A stretch of 54,535 bases of DNA from an uncultured Mailhella sp. GTDB lineage: Bacteria; Desulfobacterota; Desulfovibrionia; Desulfovibrionales; Desulfovibrionaceae. The DNA lies in NCBI RefSeq assembly GCF_947631555.1, contig NZ_CANRLT010000005.1, forward strand, positions 1 to 54,535. The letters are read 5' to 3'. The position numbers and the translations under genes are program-made. This document shows positions 27,500 to 36,600 of this stretch, piece by piece. Each line of letters starts with the position of its first letter. Positions within the stretch are counted from its first letter, which is position 1. Below the pieces are notes generated by a model. It saw only the letters and a list, made by a program, of their open reading frames with translations. It was not told the DNA's origin and made no database searches.

Positions 27500-27740
27500 G
27501 GTTGCCTCCTTGCAGCGCAAAGCCTCTGAAAGACACTATACGTTCCGCAGCCTCCTGCGGCAAGAAAAAAAGCGTGTGCTGCCGCAGCGGCTTTCCGGAC
27601 TCCCTCCGCGCCCCCCGCAGGGCAGCACGAAAACCATCGCACACCACAAAAAACGTGACTGAAGCCTCCACAGTGAGACCGCCGTGAACCTCCATGAAAC
27701 GACGCGTACCTCTGCAGGAAGGCAGAGGCGTTTTTCAGGC
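27500..27740 (+). ncRNA. Possible small RNA or unassigned structured transcript
   Basis: No gene is read on the plus strand here, yet a perfect terminator-like hairpin CCTCTGC-aggaag-GCAGAGG followed by CG and five T ends at 27735, oriented for plus-strand transcription. Another stem (CTGCGGCA at 27555-27562 with TGCCGCAG at 27580-27587) lies upstream. A short non-coding RNA is one explanation; a chance hairpin near the end of the pst operon is another. Confidence 0.25.
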
Positions 27741-28250
27741 TCAATTCCGCAGTGTCGCCACGATGCCGCGGGGGTCAAGAAGAAGGTCGAGTGCGTCAAG
27801 AACGTCCGTCACCACGATGTCCGCACGTGCCAGAGCCGCGAACCAGGCACCTTCCCTGCCCAGGACGCCGAAGGAGAGCGCTGCTGCCTCCAGCATGAGC
27901 GTATCGTTACGGCCGTTGCCTATGGCGCAGCAGCGCTGCCGCCCAAGCCGCTCCACCACGGACAGTTTCGCCTGCCCTTCGTCCCTGTACGGACGTGCTT
28001 CACGGGGCGGCAGAATATCCACGACAAGCCCGTCCGTCCCCCATTCCTGCTCAAGTGCGGAACGCACCGTGCCGAAGGTGTCCGCCGTGAGTACATGGAT
28101 TTCCATCTTCCTCGCCAGGCGGCGCAGGCGTTCGCTCACCCCGGGCAGGAGGACGCCGCCCCCGGCGATGGTGCCGTTGTAGTCGAGGACAAGAACGTCC
28201 AGCCTGAGGCGCCCCCTGCCGGGTATGTCCAGCGTCAGCGCGTCACGCAC
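27741..28250 (-). CDS. HAD-superfamily protein (soluble P-type ATPase-like, COG4087 style)
   Basis: A 169-residue HAD-fold protein. Motif I reads DYNGT, where the usual second aspartate (DxDGT) is Asn, and the last motif reads GNGRND rather than GDGxND; both variants are normal in the soluble-P-type-ATPase-like subfamily. The middle has LTADTFGTV, matching its motif II. It overlaps pstB by 16 bases, so it is translated with the phosphate transporter. Its substrate is unknown; a phosphatase role in phosphate metabolism is inferred only from the neighbourhood. No phoU is present in the place where one would be expected. Confidence 0.8.
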   Translation of the reverse strand: MRDALTLDIPGRGRLRLDVLVLDYNGTIAGGGVLLPGVSERLRRLARKMEIHVLTADTFGTVRSALEQEWGTDGLVVDILPPREARPYRDEGQAKLSVVERLGRQRCCAIGNGRNDTLMLEAAALSFGVLGREGAWFAALARADIVVTDVLDALDLLLDPRGIVATLRN

Positions 28251-29032
28251 GGCGCATCCTCCTTCGTCTCCTGCAGCAGGGCTTCCAGGGTGCGTTCATC
28301 CAGTCCCTCCGGCGTGCAGGCGCGTGGGGATGTGCCGCCCGTGCCCATGATGAGCAGGGTTGAGGCCAGGCGCAGACTCTGGGAAAGACTGTGGGACACC
28401 ATGACAATGGGATAGTGCTCCACCAGGCGCAGAAGCAGTTCCTCCACATGGCGCGCGGCGTGAACGTCCAGAGAGGCCGTGGGTTCGTCCAAAAGAAGCA
28501 GTTCCGGCTCGAGAGTCAGTGCGCGGGCCAGGCAGAGGCGCTGCTGCTGCCCTCCCGAAAGGCGCTCCGCCGGCGTCTGAAGCCTGTCATGCACCTCGCG
28601 CCAGAGATCCACCTGACGAAGCGCCGCCTCAATGCGTCCGTCAAGCTCAGTTCCAGGGCAGTCCGCCACCGTCTGAAGCGGCAGTGCCATGTTCCGATAG
28701 ACGCTTGTCGGAAAGACCTGCGGGGTCTGGAAAACCATGCCCACGCGCCTTCTCAGCTCGCGCAGCTCCAGAGGCGGCTGATCCCCGCCTGGATAGACAA
28801 CGTGCCGCCCGCCGCGCAGAAAAAGCTCCACCTGCCCCGTGGTACGGCAGCCGGGAAATTCCCCGTTCAGCCTGTTCAGGGCGCGCAAGAGCGTGGTTTT
28901 ACCGCAGCCGGAACGCCCTACCAACACGGAGATTCCTCCGCCCGGCAGAGAAAGTTCCACGTCTCTGATCACGGCGCGCCCGAAAAAGGAGACGCTCAGT
29001 CTTCGGACGGCCACCGCCGGCATTTGCTCCAT
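28235..29032 (-). CDS. pstB: Phosphate ABC transporter ATP-binding protein
   Basis: ATPase of the high-affinity phosphate importer. A 265-residue protein with Walker A GRSGCGKTTLLRALNRLN, the PstB-typical NRLN following, signature LSGGQQQRLCLARAL, and Walker B LLLLDEPTASLD. It follows pstA by 3 bases and overlaps the HAD gene. Its sequence is somewhat shorter in the middle than E. coli PstB but carries all motifs. The neighbours (pstS, pstC, pstA) settle the assignment over other amino-acid-type ATPases. Confidence 0.92.
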   Translation of the reverse strand: MEQMPAVAVRRLSVSFFGRAVIRDVELSLPGGGISVLVGRSGCGKTTLLRALNRLNGEFPGCRTTGQVELFLRGGRHVVYPGGDQPPLELRELRRRVGMVFQTPQVFPTSVYRNMALPLQTVADCPGTELDGRIEAALRQVDLWREVHDRLQTPAERLSGGQQQRLCLARALTLEPELLLLDEPTASLDVHAARHVEELLLRLVEHYPIVMVSHSLSQSLRLASTLLIMGTGGTSPRACTPEGLDERTLEALLQETKEDAPCVTR

Positions 29033-29035
29033 AGA

Positions 29036-29917
29036 CTACCTCTTTCCCTGCCAGCGCCTGTGGAACGCACGCTCCAGAACACGGGCGGCAAGGAGCAGCA
29101 CACAGGAGACCAGCAGCAGGAACACCGCCGCGCCAAAGCCGCGCAGAAGCTCTTCCTGATCCTGATACTGGGCGGAAATGTAAAAGATTTCAAAGGAGAG
29201 CGCCTCAAACTTGTCGAGCAGTCCCGCCGCAAGTCCGGCGTCGGCCACCACGCCCGTGAACAGGATGACCGCCGTGTCCTCTGCGGCCCGCCCCACCGCA
29301 AGCACCACGCCGCCGGAGATGCCGGGAGCTGCCGCGGGCAGACAAAGGCGAAGCAGTGTCTGCACACGGCTCATGCCCAGAGCGGCAGCCGCGAGCTTCA
29401 GCGTTTCAGGCACGGATTCCACCGCCTCCCGCGTGGAGACGATGAGCACGGGCAGCACCAGCAACGCCAGGCAGGACGCAGCCAGCAGCAGTCCGGTGTT
29501 CGCTCCCGGGAAAAAGGTGCGCCGCAGGAACAGGATGAGCATGAAGCCGAACAGTCCCATGACGATGGAGGGCATACCCGCGAGCATGTCCACGGCGGCC
29601 CCGAAGACGTGCTTCTGCCGCGGCGTGGCCAGCCCCGCAAGGTAAAGCCCGCAGCCCACGCCCGGAAACAGCGCCAGCGCCACGGTGAGCAAAACGAGGC
29701 GGAAGGTTCCGGCACAGGCTGGCCAAAGACCGTCCCACACGGGGACGCGCCCGGACACTGCGTCCAGAGGCGGAACCCCGGCGAACAGCAGTTTTGTGCC
29801 CAGCACCGGCAGGCCGCGCCAGAGGAGATAGCCCAGGAGGATGAAGACGAAGGCCGGAACCAGCACGGCGGAAAGCCTTGCCGCAGCCTGAAAGCAGCGG
29901 AAGCCGGCGTCCCTCAT
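29036..29917 (-). CDS. pstA: Phosphate ABC transporter permease PstA
   Basis: A 293-residue inner-membrane permease with six hydrophobic segments. The EAA loop region reads EALGMSRVQTLLRLCLPAAAPGI-like (AAAALGMSRVQT), which contacts the ATPase. The C-terminal segment FHRRWQGKR is cytosolic. Its start overlaps the pstC stop by 4 bases. Known role: pairs with PstC to form the phosphate channel. Confidence 0.9.
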   Translation of the reverse strand: MRDAGFRCFQAAARLSAVLVPAFVFILLGYLLWRGLPVLGTKLLFAGVPPLDAVSGRVPVWDGLWPACAGTFRLVLLTVALALFPGVGCGLYLAGLATPRQKHVFGAAVDMLAGMPSIVMGLFGFMLILFLRRTFFPGANTGLLLAASCLALLVLPVLIVSTREAVESVPETLKLAAAALGMSRVQTLLRLCLPAAAPGISGGVVLAVGRAAEDTAVILFTGVVADAGLAAGLLDKFEALSFEIFYISAQYQDQEELLRGFGAAVFLLLVSCVLLLAARVLERAFHRRWQGKR

Positions 29918-30786
29918 GAACGGCCTCCCAGGCGCCGCAGGCAGAGGCTGACCACAGCGTTGACGGTGAGCAGAATAAGCCCGGCCATGAACAGTGAATC
30001 ATAGGCCGCGCTGCCCGCCTCGTTGGACGTGACCAGTGCCATGTGCGCGGTGAGTGTGCGCAGGGCAGCAAGGGGGGAAGCCGGAAGCTGCGGGGCGTTT
30101 CCGGCCAGCATGAGCGGAAGCATGGTATCCCCGACGGCCCGGCCAAAGCCCAGAATGGCGGAGGCCAGCAGCGTGTCCCTGGCGCGGGGCAGGACGACGT
30201 GCCACAGAACTTCCATGCGATCCATGCCCAGAGCAGCGCCGGACAAGGCCACGGACTCAAGCCGCGCCCCCAGTCCGGCCTGAAGCACCAGCACCACCGT
30301 GGGCAGGATGAGAACGCCGAGCATGACGGCGGCCGTCAGCCCGCTCATGCCCGTCCCGCCCAGCCAGCTGCGGATAAAGGGTGAGAGCAGGAACACCGCC
30401 GTGAAGCCGTAGACCACCGTGGGCACGGCGGTCATCAGGCGGACCAGTTCGCCCACCAGAGCGCGGGAGAGACGAGAGAAACGGCCGGAGGGCGGAGGCG
30501 CGATCAGCCAGCAGCACAGAGCCGCGGCCAGAGGCCAGCCCAGAGCGAGAGCGGATGTACCCAGGATAAGCGAACCCGCAATCATGGGCAGAATGCCGAA
30601 CTTTCCCTGCGCCGGAGCCCAGACCCAGGAAAACGGGCCTCCGCTCTCCCCGGCGCTGAACACAGGCAGAGCGAAGGCCACGACCATAAGCACGAGCAGC
30701 GCGATGCCCGTCATGGACAGGAAGAGGGCCAAGCGAAGCGCCAGCCGCCCCGCTTCCCACCTGCGCGCACTACCGCCGCCGGACAT
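29914..30786 (-). CDS. pstC: Phosphate ABC transporter permease PstC
   Basis: A 290-residue permease with six hydrophobic segments, partner of PstA. The EAA-like loop contains SGAALGMDRMEVLWHVVLPRARDTL. The phrase LVRLMTAVPTVVYGF is characteristic of PstC. pstS lies 15 bases upstream on the same strand, and the pstA start overlaps this stop, so the operon is tightly coupled. Inner membrane. Confidence 0.9.
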   Translation of the reverse strand: MSGGGSARRWEAGRLALRLALFLSMTGIALLVLMVVAFALPVFSAGESGGPFSWVWAPAQGKFGILPMIAGSLILGTSALALGWPLAAALCCWLIAPPPSGRFSRLSRALVGELVRLMTAVPTVVYGFTAVFLLSPFIRSWLGGTGMSGLTAAVMLGVLILPTVVLVLQAGLGARLESVALSGAALGMDRMEVLWHVVLPRARDTLLASAILGFGRAVGDTMLPLMLAGNAPQLPASPLAALRTLTAHMALVTSNEAGSAAYDSLFMAGLILLTVNAVVSLCLRRLGGRS

Positions 30787-30801
30787 CGCGCCGCACTCCT
30801 C

Positions 30802-31626
30802 TTACTTCTTGTCCACAGGGATGTAGCCGGAGCTGGAGATGAACTCCTTGCCGTCCGGCGAATAGATGTAATCCACGAACAGCCGCGTCAGGCCGGAAGG
30901 CTCGCCCTTGGTGTTCATGTAGAGCAGTCTGGTGATGGTGTAGGAACCGTTCGCGGCGTTCTCCTGAGAGGGAACCATGCCGTCTACGGTCACGCCGCAG
31001 ATGGAATTGTCCAGATGGCCGATGCCCACATAGCCGATGGCGTTCTCGTCCTGAGCCACGGCGGTTTTCATGGCGCCGTTGGAATTCACCACGTTGGCGC
31101 CGCCGGCGGACGTGCCTTTGTCCAGAGCGCGTTCTTCAAAGGTCTCGCGGGTACCGCTGCCGTCCTCGCGCACATAGAGAGAAATGGGGGCGTCCTTGCC
31201 GCCGAGTTCCTTCCAGTTCTTCACCTTGCCCGCAAACACGTCCTTGAGCTGCGCCTTGCTCATGGCCTGCACACCGTTGGCGGGGTTGACCACAATGGCC
31301 ACACCGTCAATGGCGAAGGGAAAGGACACCAGCCCGTAACGGTCGATTTCACCCTGCTTCAGAGCACGGCCGGTATTGCCGATCTGTACAAGCCCCTCGC
31401 CAACCTTCTGCACACCCACGCCGGAGCCGCCGCCGGCCACGGTGATGCGGATGTCGTGGTTAGCCGTCATGATGGCCTGAGCCGCCTTCTTCATGACCGG
31501 AATGTGCGCCGTGCCGCCCGCGATGTCGAGCGTGCCCTTCTGCCCGTTGAAGCTGTCCAGAGGCGCGGCCGCAGCCAGAGAAGCGCTGAGCAGAATAAGT
31601 GCCAGAGCCGAAAGAATGCGTTTCAT
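30802..31626 (-). CDS. pstS: Phosphate-binding periplasmic protein PstS
   Basis: A 274-residue periplasmic binding protein with signal peptide MKRILSALALILLSASLAAAA and mature sequence beginning PLDSFNG. The ligand loop GGGSGVGVQKVGEG and the downstream REDGSGTRETFEERAL match the phosphate-contacting segments of PstS. The start at 31626 gives the signal; a longer reading from 31713 does not. It leads the pstSCAB-HAD operon. No clear Pho box is visible upstream; the promoter lies in 31627-31860, an AT-rich stretch. Confidence 0.92.
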   Translation of the reverse strand: MKRILSALALILLSASLAAAAPLDSFNGQKGTLDIAGGTAHIPVMKKAAQAIMTANHDIRITVAGGGSGVGVQKVGEGLVQIGNTGRALKQGEIDRYGLVSFPFAIDGVAIVVNPANGVQAMSKAQLKDVFAGKVKNWKELGGKDAPISLYVREDGSGTRETFEERALDKGTSAGGANVVNSNGAMKTAVAQDENAIGYVGIGHLDNSICGVTVDGMVPSQENAANGSYTITRLLYMNTKGEPSGLTRLFVDYIYSPDGKEFISSSGYIPVDKK

Positions 31627-32026
31627 GTCTACCTCGCTGGCGAGGCGGCACGTCAGGGAATACGCGAAAGGACGCAGGGAACAGCAGAAAGTCCCGGCTG
31701 GAACGCCCGACAAGACACACCGTGTCTCTGCGCGTGATTTCGTCAGGTATTCCTGAAGAACATGCCGGCCTCTGCTGTAAAAAGGATAAAAAAAGTTTGC
31801 CTTACCCTTTTTTGTATCAAAGCGGTTCCGGCGTCAAGCGTACGGGAGCCGCCCAAGGGATGATTTTATGAAAAAAGGCGCAATGCCCTCCTTCTGCTTT
31901 GTCCTTTCCTGCCAGGATGAAGGCGGCAGCGCCCCCCTTCAACTAGTTCCGCCCTGCCCCGGACTTCCCGCCCTTCTTCGCTGTGGAACGGTTGACCTTA
32001 TGGGCGCTTTCCTCCATGCTGGGGAC

Positions 32027-33184
32027 ATGCTCCTCTATCTGCACGTCCCCTTCTGCCGCAGCAAATGCCGCTACTGCGCCTTCTTCTCCGAACCGCTCCC
32101 TTATGACGGCGGTGCGGCTGAGGAAACGCTCTCCCTGTGGGCAGCAACGCTCCTTGAAGACCTGCGCCGCTGGGGGGAACATCTTGGCCATCCCGCCGTG
32201 GAAACCGTGTATTTCGGCGGAGGCACGCCGAGTCTGGTTTCTCCGGCCTTGCTGGGAAAGCTGCTCGACGCTGCGGCCACGGCCTTTGCCCTTGAAGACG
32301 GCGCGGAAATCAGCATGGAGGCCAACCCCGAATCCATGACGCCGGAACGTGCGCCGGACTTCCGCCTGGCCGGGGTGAACCGCATTTCTCTGGGTGTGCA
32401 GGCTCTGGACGATGCACAGCTTTGCGCCGTGGGCCGCGTCCACGACAGGGCTGTGGCACTCCACGCCTACGCGGGCCTGCGCAGGGCCGGATTTCAAAAC
32501 GTGGGGCTGGACTTCATCTGGGGACTCCCCGGCGAAAGTCTGGAAAGCTGGCGGCAGCAGCTCGAAGAGGCGGCAGCCCTGCGCCCGGAACACCTCTCCT
32601 GCTACGGGCTTACGCCGGAGGAAGGCACACCGCTCTTTCGTGAGCGCAGCGCTCTGCCCGGCGAAGACGTGCAGGCAGCCATGTACCTTTCCTGCGGAGA
32701 AATTCTGGACGGCGCGGGCTACGAGCAGTACGAGGTCTCGAACCACGCCCTGCCCGGCCACGCCTGCCGCCACAACCTGGGATACTGGCGCGGCGCAGAT
32801 TATCTGGGCCTTGGCCCTGCCGCCGTGAGTACGGTGGGCGGGCGGCGCTGGACGCAGCCTGCCTCCCTGCGGGACTGGCGGGAAGCCGTGCACGAGGCCC
32901 GCTTTAACGCCGGGACTGAGGCTCTGTCCTTCACGGAGCAGGCAGAAGAACTGGTCATGCTCAGTCTGCGCACCAGCGAAGGGCTGGACGAGGGCCGCTA
33001 CCGCGCCCTCACCGGACGGGACTTTGCCCGTGACAACGCAGCCTTTCTGCGCGAGCTTGCCGCTGCGGGCCTTGCGGAAAGGAAGTCCGGCCGCGTCCGC
33101 CTGACCCGCCGGGGTATGCTCCTTTCAAACAGCATTATTGAACGCTTCTTTGAAGCTCTGCCGGAGGCTCCATGCCTGCACTGA
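32027..33184 (+). CDS. hemW: HemW-type radical SAM haem chaperone
   Basis: A radical SAM protein long annotated as oxygen-independent coproporphyrinogen oxidase-like. With the start at 32027 it is 385 residues and opens MLLYLHVPFCRSKCRYCAFFS, where Cys10, Cys14 and Cys17 bind the iron-sulfur cluster. GGGTPSL and the later EVSNHALPGHACRHNLGYWRG are typical of HemW. Starts at 32000 and 31868 are also open but add poorly conserved sequence; this is the start that fits homologues. It overlaps the gluQ start by 13 bases. HemW proteins bind haem and insert it into respiratory enzymes rather than oxidise porphyrinogen. Confidence 0.88.
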   Translation: MLLYLHVPFCRSKCRYCAFFSEPLPYDGGAAEETLSLWAATLLEDLRRWGEHLGHPAVETVYFGGGTPSLVSPALLGKLLDAAATAFALEDGAEISMEANPESMTPERAPDFRLAGVNRISLGVQALDDAQLCAVGRVHDRAVALHAYAGLRRAGFQNVGLDFIWGLPGESLESWRQQLEEAAALRPEHLSCYGLTPEEGTPLFRERSALPGEDVQAAMYLSCGEILDGAGYEQYEVSNHALPGHACRHNLGYWRGADYLGLGPAAVSTVGGRRWTQPASLRDWREAVHEARFNAGTEALSFTEQAEELVMLSLRTSEGLDEGRYRALTGRDFARDNAAFLRELAAAGLAERKSGRVRLTRRGMLLSNSIIERFFEALPEAPCLH

Positions 33185-34195
33185 CCGCGGCTTCTGCCGC
33201 CCCCGTGGGCAGACTTGCCCCAAGCCCGACGGGAGCGCTGCATCTGGGCAACGCCTGGGCCTTTCTTCTGGCCTGGCTTGCCGCACGCACGGAGGGCGGA
33301 CGCGTTCTGCTGCGGCAGGAAGACATTGACCCGCAGCGCTGCCGCCGCGTCTGGATGGAAGGCATAGAGCGCGATCTGGCCTGGCTGGGGCTGGATTGGG
33401 ACGAAGGCCCGGACAAGGGCGGCCCGGCCGCGCCCTATGTGCAAAGCAAGTGCGGCGAGTTCTACGCCGCGGCGCTGGAAGCTCTGGACAAGCGCGGACT
33501 GGTCTACCCCTGCTTCTGCACACGCCGGGAACTGCGCCGGAGCGCCCCACGGCGCTGCCGATGGTCTTGGCGACGCGGGCGCGGCCTATCCGGGAACCTG
33601 CCGCCGCCTCACCGCGAATGAGCGGGCAGCCAGACTCTCTGCAGGACGACACGCCGCCCTGCGCCTGCTCTGCCCGGACGGAGAAGCCGGGCGTACGAAA
33701 TTTACTGACCTGGTACTCGGCCCGCAAAGCTTCACCCTCACGGAATGCGGGGGAGACTTCGCCCTGCGACGCTCGGATGGCGTTTGGGCCTATCAGCTCG
33801 CCGTGAGCGTGGACGACATGCGCATGGGCGTGACCCAGGTTGTGCGCGGGGAAGACATACTCCTCTCCACGCCGCGCCAGCTCCTTCTGTACCGGCTGTT
33901 CGGGCAAGGGCCGCCGCAGTTTGCCCACGTCCCCCTGCTGCACGACGCCCGTGGTGAACGCCTGGCCAAGAGGCATGCCAGCCTGAGTCTTGCCGCGCTG
34001 CGGGAACAGGGCTGCCGCCCGGAAGCCGTGGTCGCCTGGCTTATCAGAACGGCGGGGCTGGAAGGCTTCGGCCAGGCAGTGACACCCCGCATCATCGCCT
34101 CCAGGCTGCGCGCTGAAGGCACGGCGTTCCCCTGGCGGCGTCTGCCCAAAGAACGCCTCATCGTGCCCGATGGCGTGGAAGCGGACTGGCGCTGA
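33172..34195 (+). pseudogene. gluQ: Glutamyl-Q tRNA(Asp) synthetase, interrupted by a frameshift
   Basis: A class I synthetase fragment related to GluRS that glutamylates queuosine on tRNA-Asp. The first frame (33172-33621) carries the HIGH-type motif APSPTGALHLGNA and the first zinc pair CFC. The second frame (up to 34195) carries APHGAADGLGDAGAAYPGTC, with the remaining zinc ligands, then FALRRSDGVWAYQLAVSVDD and the KMSKS-like RLAKRHAS. The frame must change near 33541-33548, where AGCG is followed by four C; dropping one C joins the two parts into a normal-sized protein. It may be a real mutation, a sequencing error or slippage. It overlaps hemW by 13 bases. Confidence 0.85.
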
Positions 34196-34350
34196 CGGAC
34201 CGCCGAAAATTTCCGGAGTCTCTCATGCCGTCCCTTACTCTCTCGGAAGCAGACGGAACTTCCCCGCTCGACGGAAGTACTCTTTAAACAGATAAGGCGG
34301 ATACGGAACGGCGGAAAAGCGCGCCTTTCCGTGGACGAAACGCGTTCCCC

Positions 34351-35031
34351 CTACGGCCAGATGCGGCGCACGGCTCCGGCATGGGCTTCGAGAACGCGCA
34401 AGGCGGCTTCCGGCACCAGGCCCGCGACGCTGCGCCCGGCACACCAGCGTTCACGGATGAAGGTGGAACTGATGTCCAGCCGCGGCGCCGGAAGAAAGGT
34501 ACACGCGCCGCCTCCGGCAAGGGCCACGGTCTCCCGCGAGACGGGGAAGGGGCGGCCTTCTTCCAGACTTCCCGGCCAGAAGCGGCGTATGCTCTCATAA
34601 AAGCCGCGGCCGTCCTCACCGTCGCGGGGCAGCATGACGAGATGCGCGAAGCGGGGAAGTTCCAGCCCGCGCTTCCAGCGGCTGAGGGCGGCAAAGGATT
34701 CCGCACCCATCATGAAGTATGGGAGAGCCCCGCCCGGCTGGATGTGCCGCCGGTTCCACTCTTCCAGGGTGCGCCATGTGTAGGAAGGCCGCGCCAGTTC
34801 GCCTTCCAGCGGATCGACCTCCAGGAGCGGGATGTTCGACACGGCGGCCTGAAGCATGTCCACGCGCAGGGCGAAGGGCAGGACATTGCACACGCCTTTG
34901 TGCGGCGGTTCGGCGCAGGGCAGGAGCAGGACGCGGTCAAGCCCCAGCGCTTCGCCCGCTTCCAGCGCGTGGCGCAGATGCCCGTTGTGGACGGGATTGA
35001 ACGTCCCGCCGAGTATGCCGATTCCGCTCAT
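34351..35031 (-). CDS. nadD: Nicotinate-nucleotide adenylyltransferase
   Basis: Forms deamido-NAD from nicotinate mononucleotide and ATP. A 226-residue protein with the HxGH-type motif GGTFNPVHNGHLRHA at the N terminus and ISSTFIRER near the C terminus. Loop regions resemble those of bacterial NadD (FMMGAESFAALSRWKR). It lies 7 bases downstream of proA on the same strand, so they are transcribed together, as in other Desulfovibrio. The cytosolic role comes from the family. Confidence 0.92.
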   Translation of the reverse strand: MSGIGILGGTFNPVHNGHLRHALEAGEALGLDRVLLLPCAEPPHKGVCNVLPFALRVDMLQAAVSNIPLLEVDPLEGELARPSYTWRTLEEWNRRHIQPGGALPYFMMGAESFAALSRWKRGLELPRFAHLVMLPRDGEDGRGFYESIRRFWPGSLEEGRPFPVSRETVALAGGGACTFLPAPRLDISSTFIRERWCAGRSVAGLVPEAALRVLEAHAGAVRRIWP

Positions 35032-35038
35032 GACCCGC

Positions 35039-36304
35039 TCAGCTCCGCACCTGTCCCTGGCCGAAGACCACGAATTTAGTGGTCGTCAGTTCGTTCACGC
35101 CCATAGGCCCGTAGGCGTGGAGCTTGGACGTGCTGATGCCGATCTCGGCGCCCAGTCCGAGCTGGCCGCCGTCGTTGAAGCGCGTGGAGGCGTTCACCGC
35201 CACCATGGAAGCGTCCGCCTCGCGCAGGAAGCGCATGGCGCTGCGGTGGTTCTCCGTGCAGATGATCTCCGTGTGATGCGAACCGCAGGCGGCGATGTGC
35301 TCCAGCGCCTCGTCCATGTCCTTCACCACCCGCACGGCGAGGATGAGGTCGTGGAACTCATGGCCCAGATCTTCGGGCTGCTGCGGCACGGCGGAAGACC
35401 CGAGCAGCGGCAGAGAGCGCGCATCGGCTCTGAACTCCACGCCCGCTTCGCCCAGACGCCGGGCGACCATGGGCAGAAAGATTCCGGCCACGGCCTCGTG
35501 CACCAGCAGGCATTCCAGCGCATTGCATACGCCCGGGCGCTGCACCTTGCCGTTGTAGACAATTTCCACGGCCTTTTCGAGATCCGCACTCGCATCCACA
35601 AAGGCATGGCACACGCCCTTGTAGTGCTTGAGCACGGGCATGGCCGCCTGTTCGGTCACGGCGCGCACCAGCGCTTCGCCGCCGCGGGGGATGAGGACAT
35701 CCACATATTCGTCAAGGCGGCACAGTGCCGAAACCGCGTCGTGGGAGGTGATGCCGATAATCTGCACGGCATCTTCGGGCAGACCGGCACTCCGGAGCGC
35801 TTCACTGAGCAGACCGCCGAGTGCGAGATTGGAACGCAGCGCTTCCGAGCCGCCGCGCAGGATGACGGCGTTCCCGGCCTTGAGGCAGAGGATGGAGGCG
35901 TCCACCGTGACGTTGGGACGAGCCTCGTAGATCATGGCCACCACGCCGAGGGGAATGCGCATACGCCCCACGAGCAGGCCGTTCGGCCTTTGCCACTGGG
36001 AATCCATGGCCCCCACGGGATCGGGCAGTCCGGCCACATAACGGCAGGCGGCGGCCATGTCACCGAGAATGGCCGGAGTGAGACGCAGCCTGTCCATGCG
36101 CGGAGCGTCCAGCCCGGCGGCACGGGCGGCTTCGAGATCCTGCGCGTTGGCGGAAATGAGTTCCGCCTGCCTGTCCTCAAGAAGCGCGGCCAGCGTTTCC
36201 AGAGCCTGAACCTTGGCCGCCGGACTTGCCGCCGCCATGAGGCGGGACGCGGCCCTGGCCTTCTCTCCTGCCAGACGCACTGCCGTCAGCGTATCTTGTT
36301 CCAT
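35039..36304 (-). CDS. proA: Gamma-glutamyl phosphate reductase
   Basis: Second step of proline synthesis: reduces gamma-glutamyl phosphate to the semialdehyde using NADPH. A 421-residue protein of the aldehyde dehydrogenase fold. The catalytic Cys is in the segment RPGVCNALECLLVH. The conserved TSKLHAYGPMGVNELTTTKF and FNDGGQLGLGAEIG come near the C terminus. The start at 36304 is preceded by AAGGAGGGCGAG. nadD follows after 7 bases. proB is not in the window. Confidence 0.94.
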   Translation of the reverse strand: MEQDTLTAVRLAGEKARAASRLMAAASPAAKVQALETLAALLEDRQAELISANAQDLEAARAAGLDAPRMDRLRLTPAILGDMAAACRYVAGLPDPVGAMDSQWQRPNGLLVGRMRIPLGVVAMIYEARPNVTVDASILCLKAGNAVILRGGSEALRSNLALGGLLSEALRSAGLPEDAVQIIGITSHDAVSALCRLDEYVDVLIPRGGEALVRAVTEQAAMPVLKHYKGVCHAFVDASADLEKAVEIVYNGKVQRPGVCNALECLLVHEAVAGIFLPMVARRLGEAGVEFRADARSLPLLGSSAVPQQPEDLGHEFHDLILAVRVVKDMDEALEHIAACGSHHTEIICTENHRSAMRFLREADASMVAVNASTRFNDGGQLGLGAEIGISTSKLHAYGPMGVNELTTTKFVVFGQGQVRS

Positions 36305-36497
36305 CTCGCCCTCCTTGGAAAGGATGCCTCATCATACGAAGAGAAGCCCGGACTGGCAAGGCCGCCCTGCTCTGCAGTACGTTCAGAAAGATACCTGAGC
36401 GTGCCCATGGGCCGGGCGCTTGTCCCGCCCTGTACGGCTTATCCCATGCGTGGGGAGGGGAAGAAGGATGCCGTTTTCGCTTTTTTCAGGATTTTCT

Positions 36498-36525
36498 TTG
36501 ACATTTATGTTAATCTTTACTAGCG
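36498..36525 (+). promoter_or_regulatory. Likely promoter for the TPR-like and regulator genes
   Basis: TTGACA at 36498-36503 is followed by AT-rich sequence with TTTACTAG about 15 to 17 bases later. It lies 75 to 100 bases upstream of the gene start at 36601. Confidence 0.5.
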
Positions 36526-36600
36526 TGCCCTTGTGCTTATCCTTCCGGCTTCGGCCGCGTTTCCTGTCGACCTTCTCCGCCCTTCAAAGGAGCGTTCGTC

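Noticed and set aside
28391..30004. Plus-strand frame of 537 codons
   Set aside because: Antisense to pstB and pstA; arginine, glutamine and histidine-rich without motifs.
34224..34287. Tiny plus-strand ORF after gluQ
   Set aside because: Twenty codons only, with no ribosome site of note and no sign of conservation.
34856..36523. Plus-strand frame of 555 codons
   Set aside because: Antisense to nadD and proA, both with catalytic motifs.
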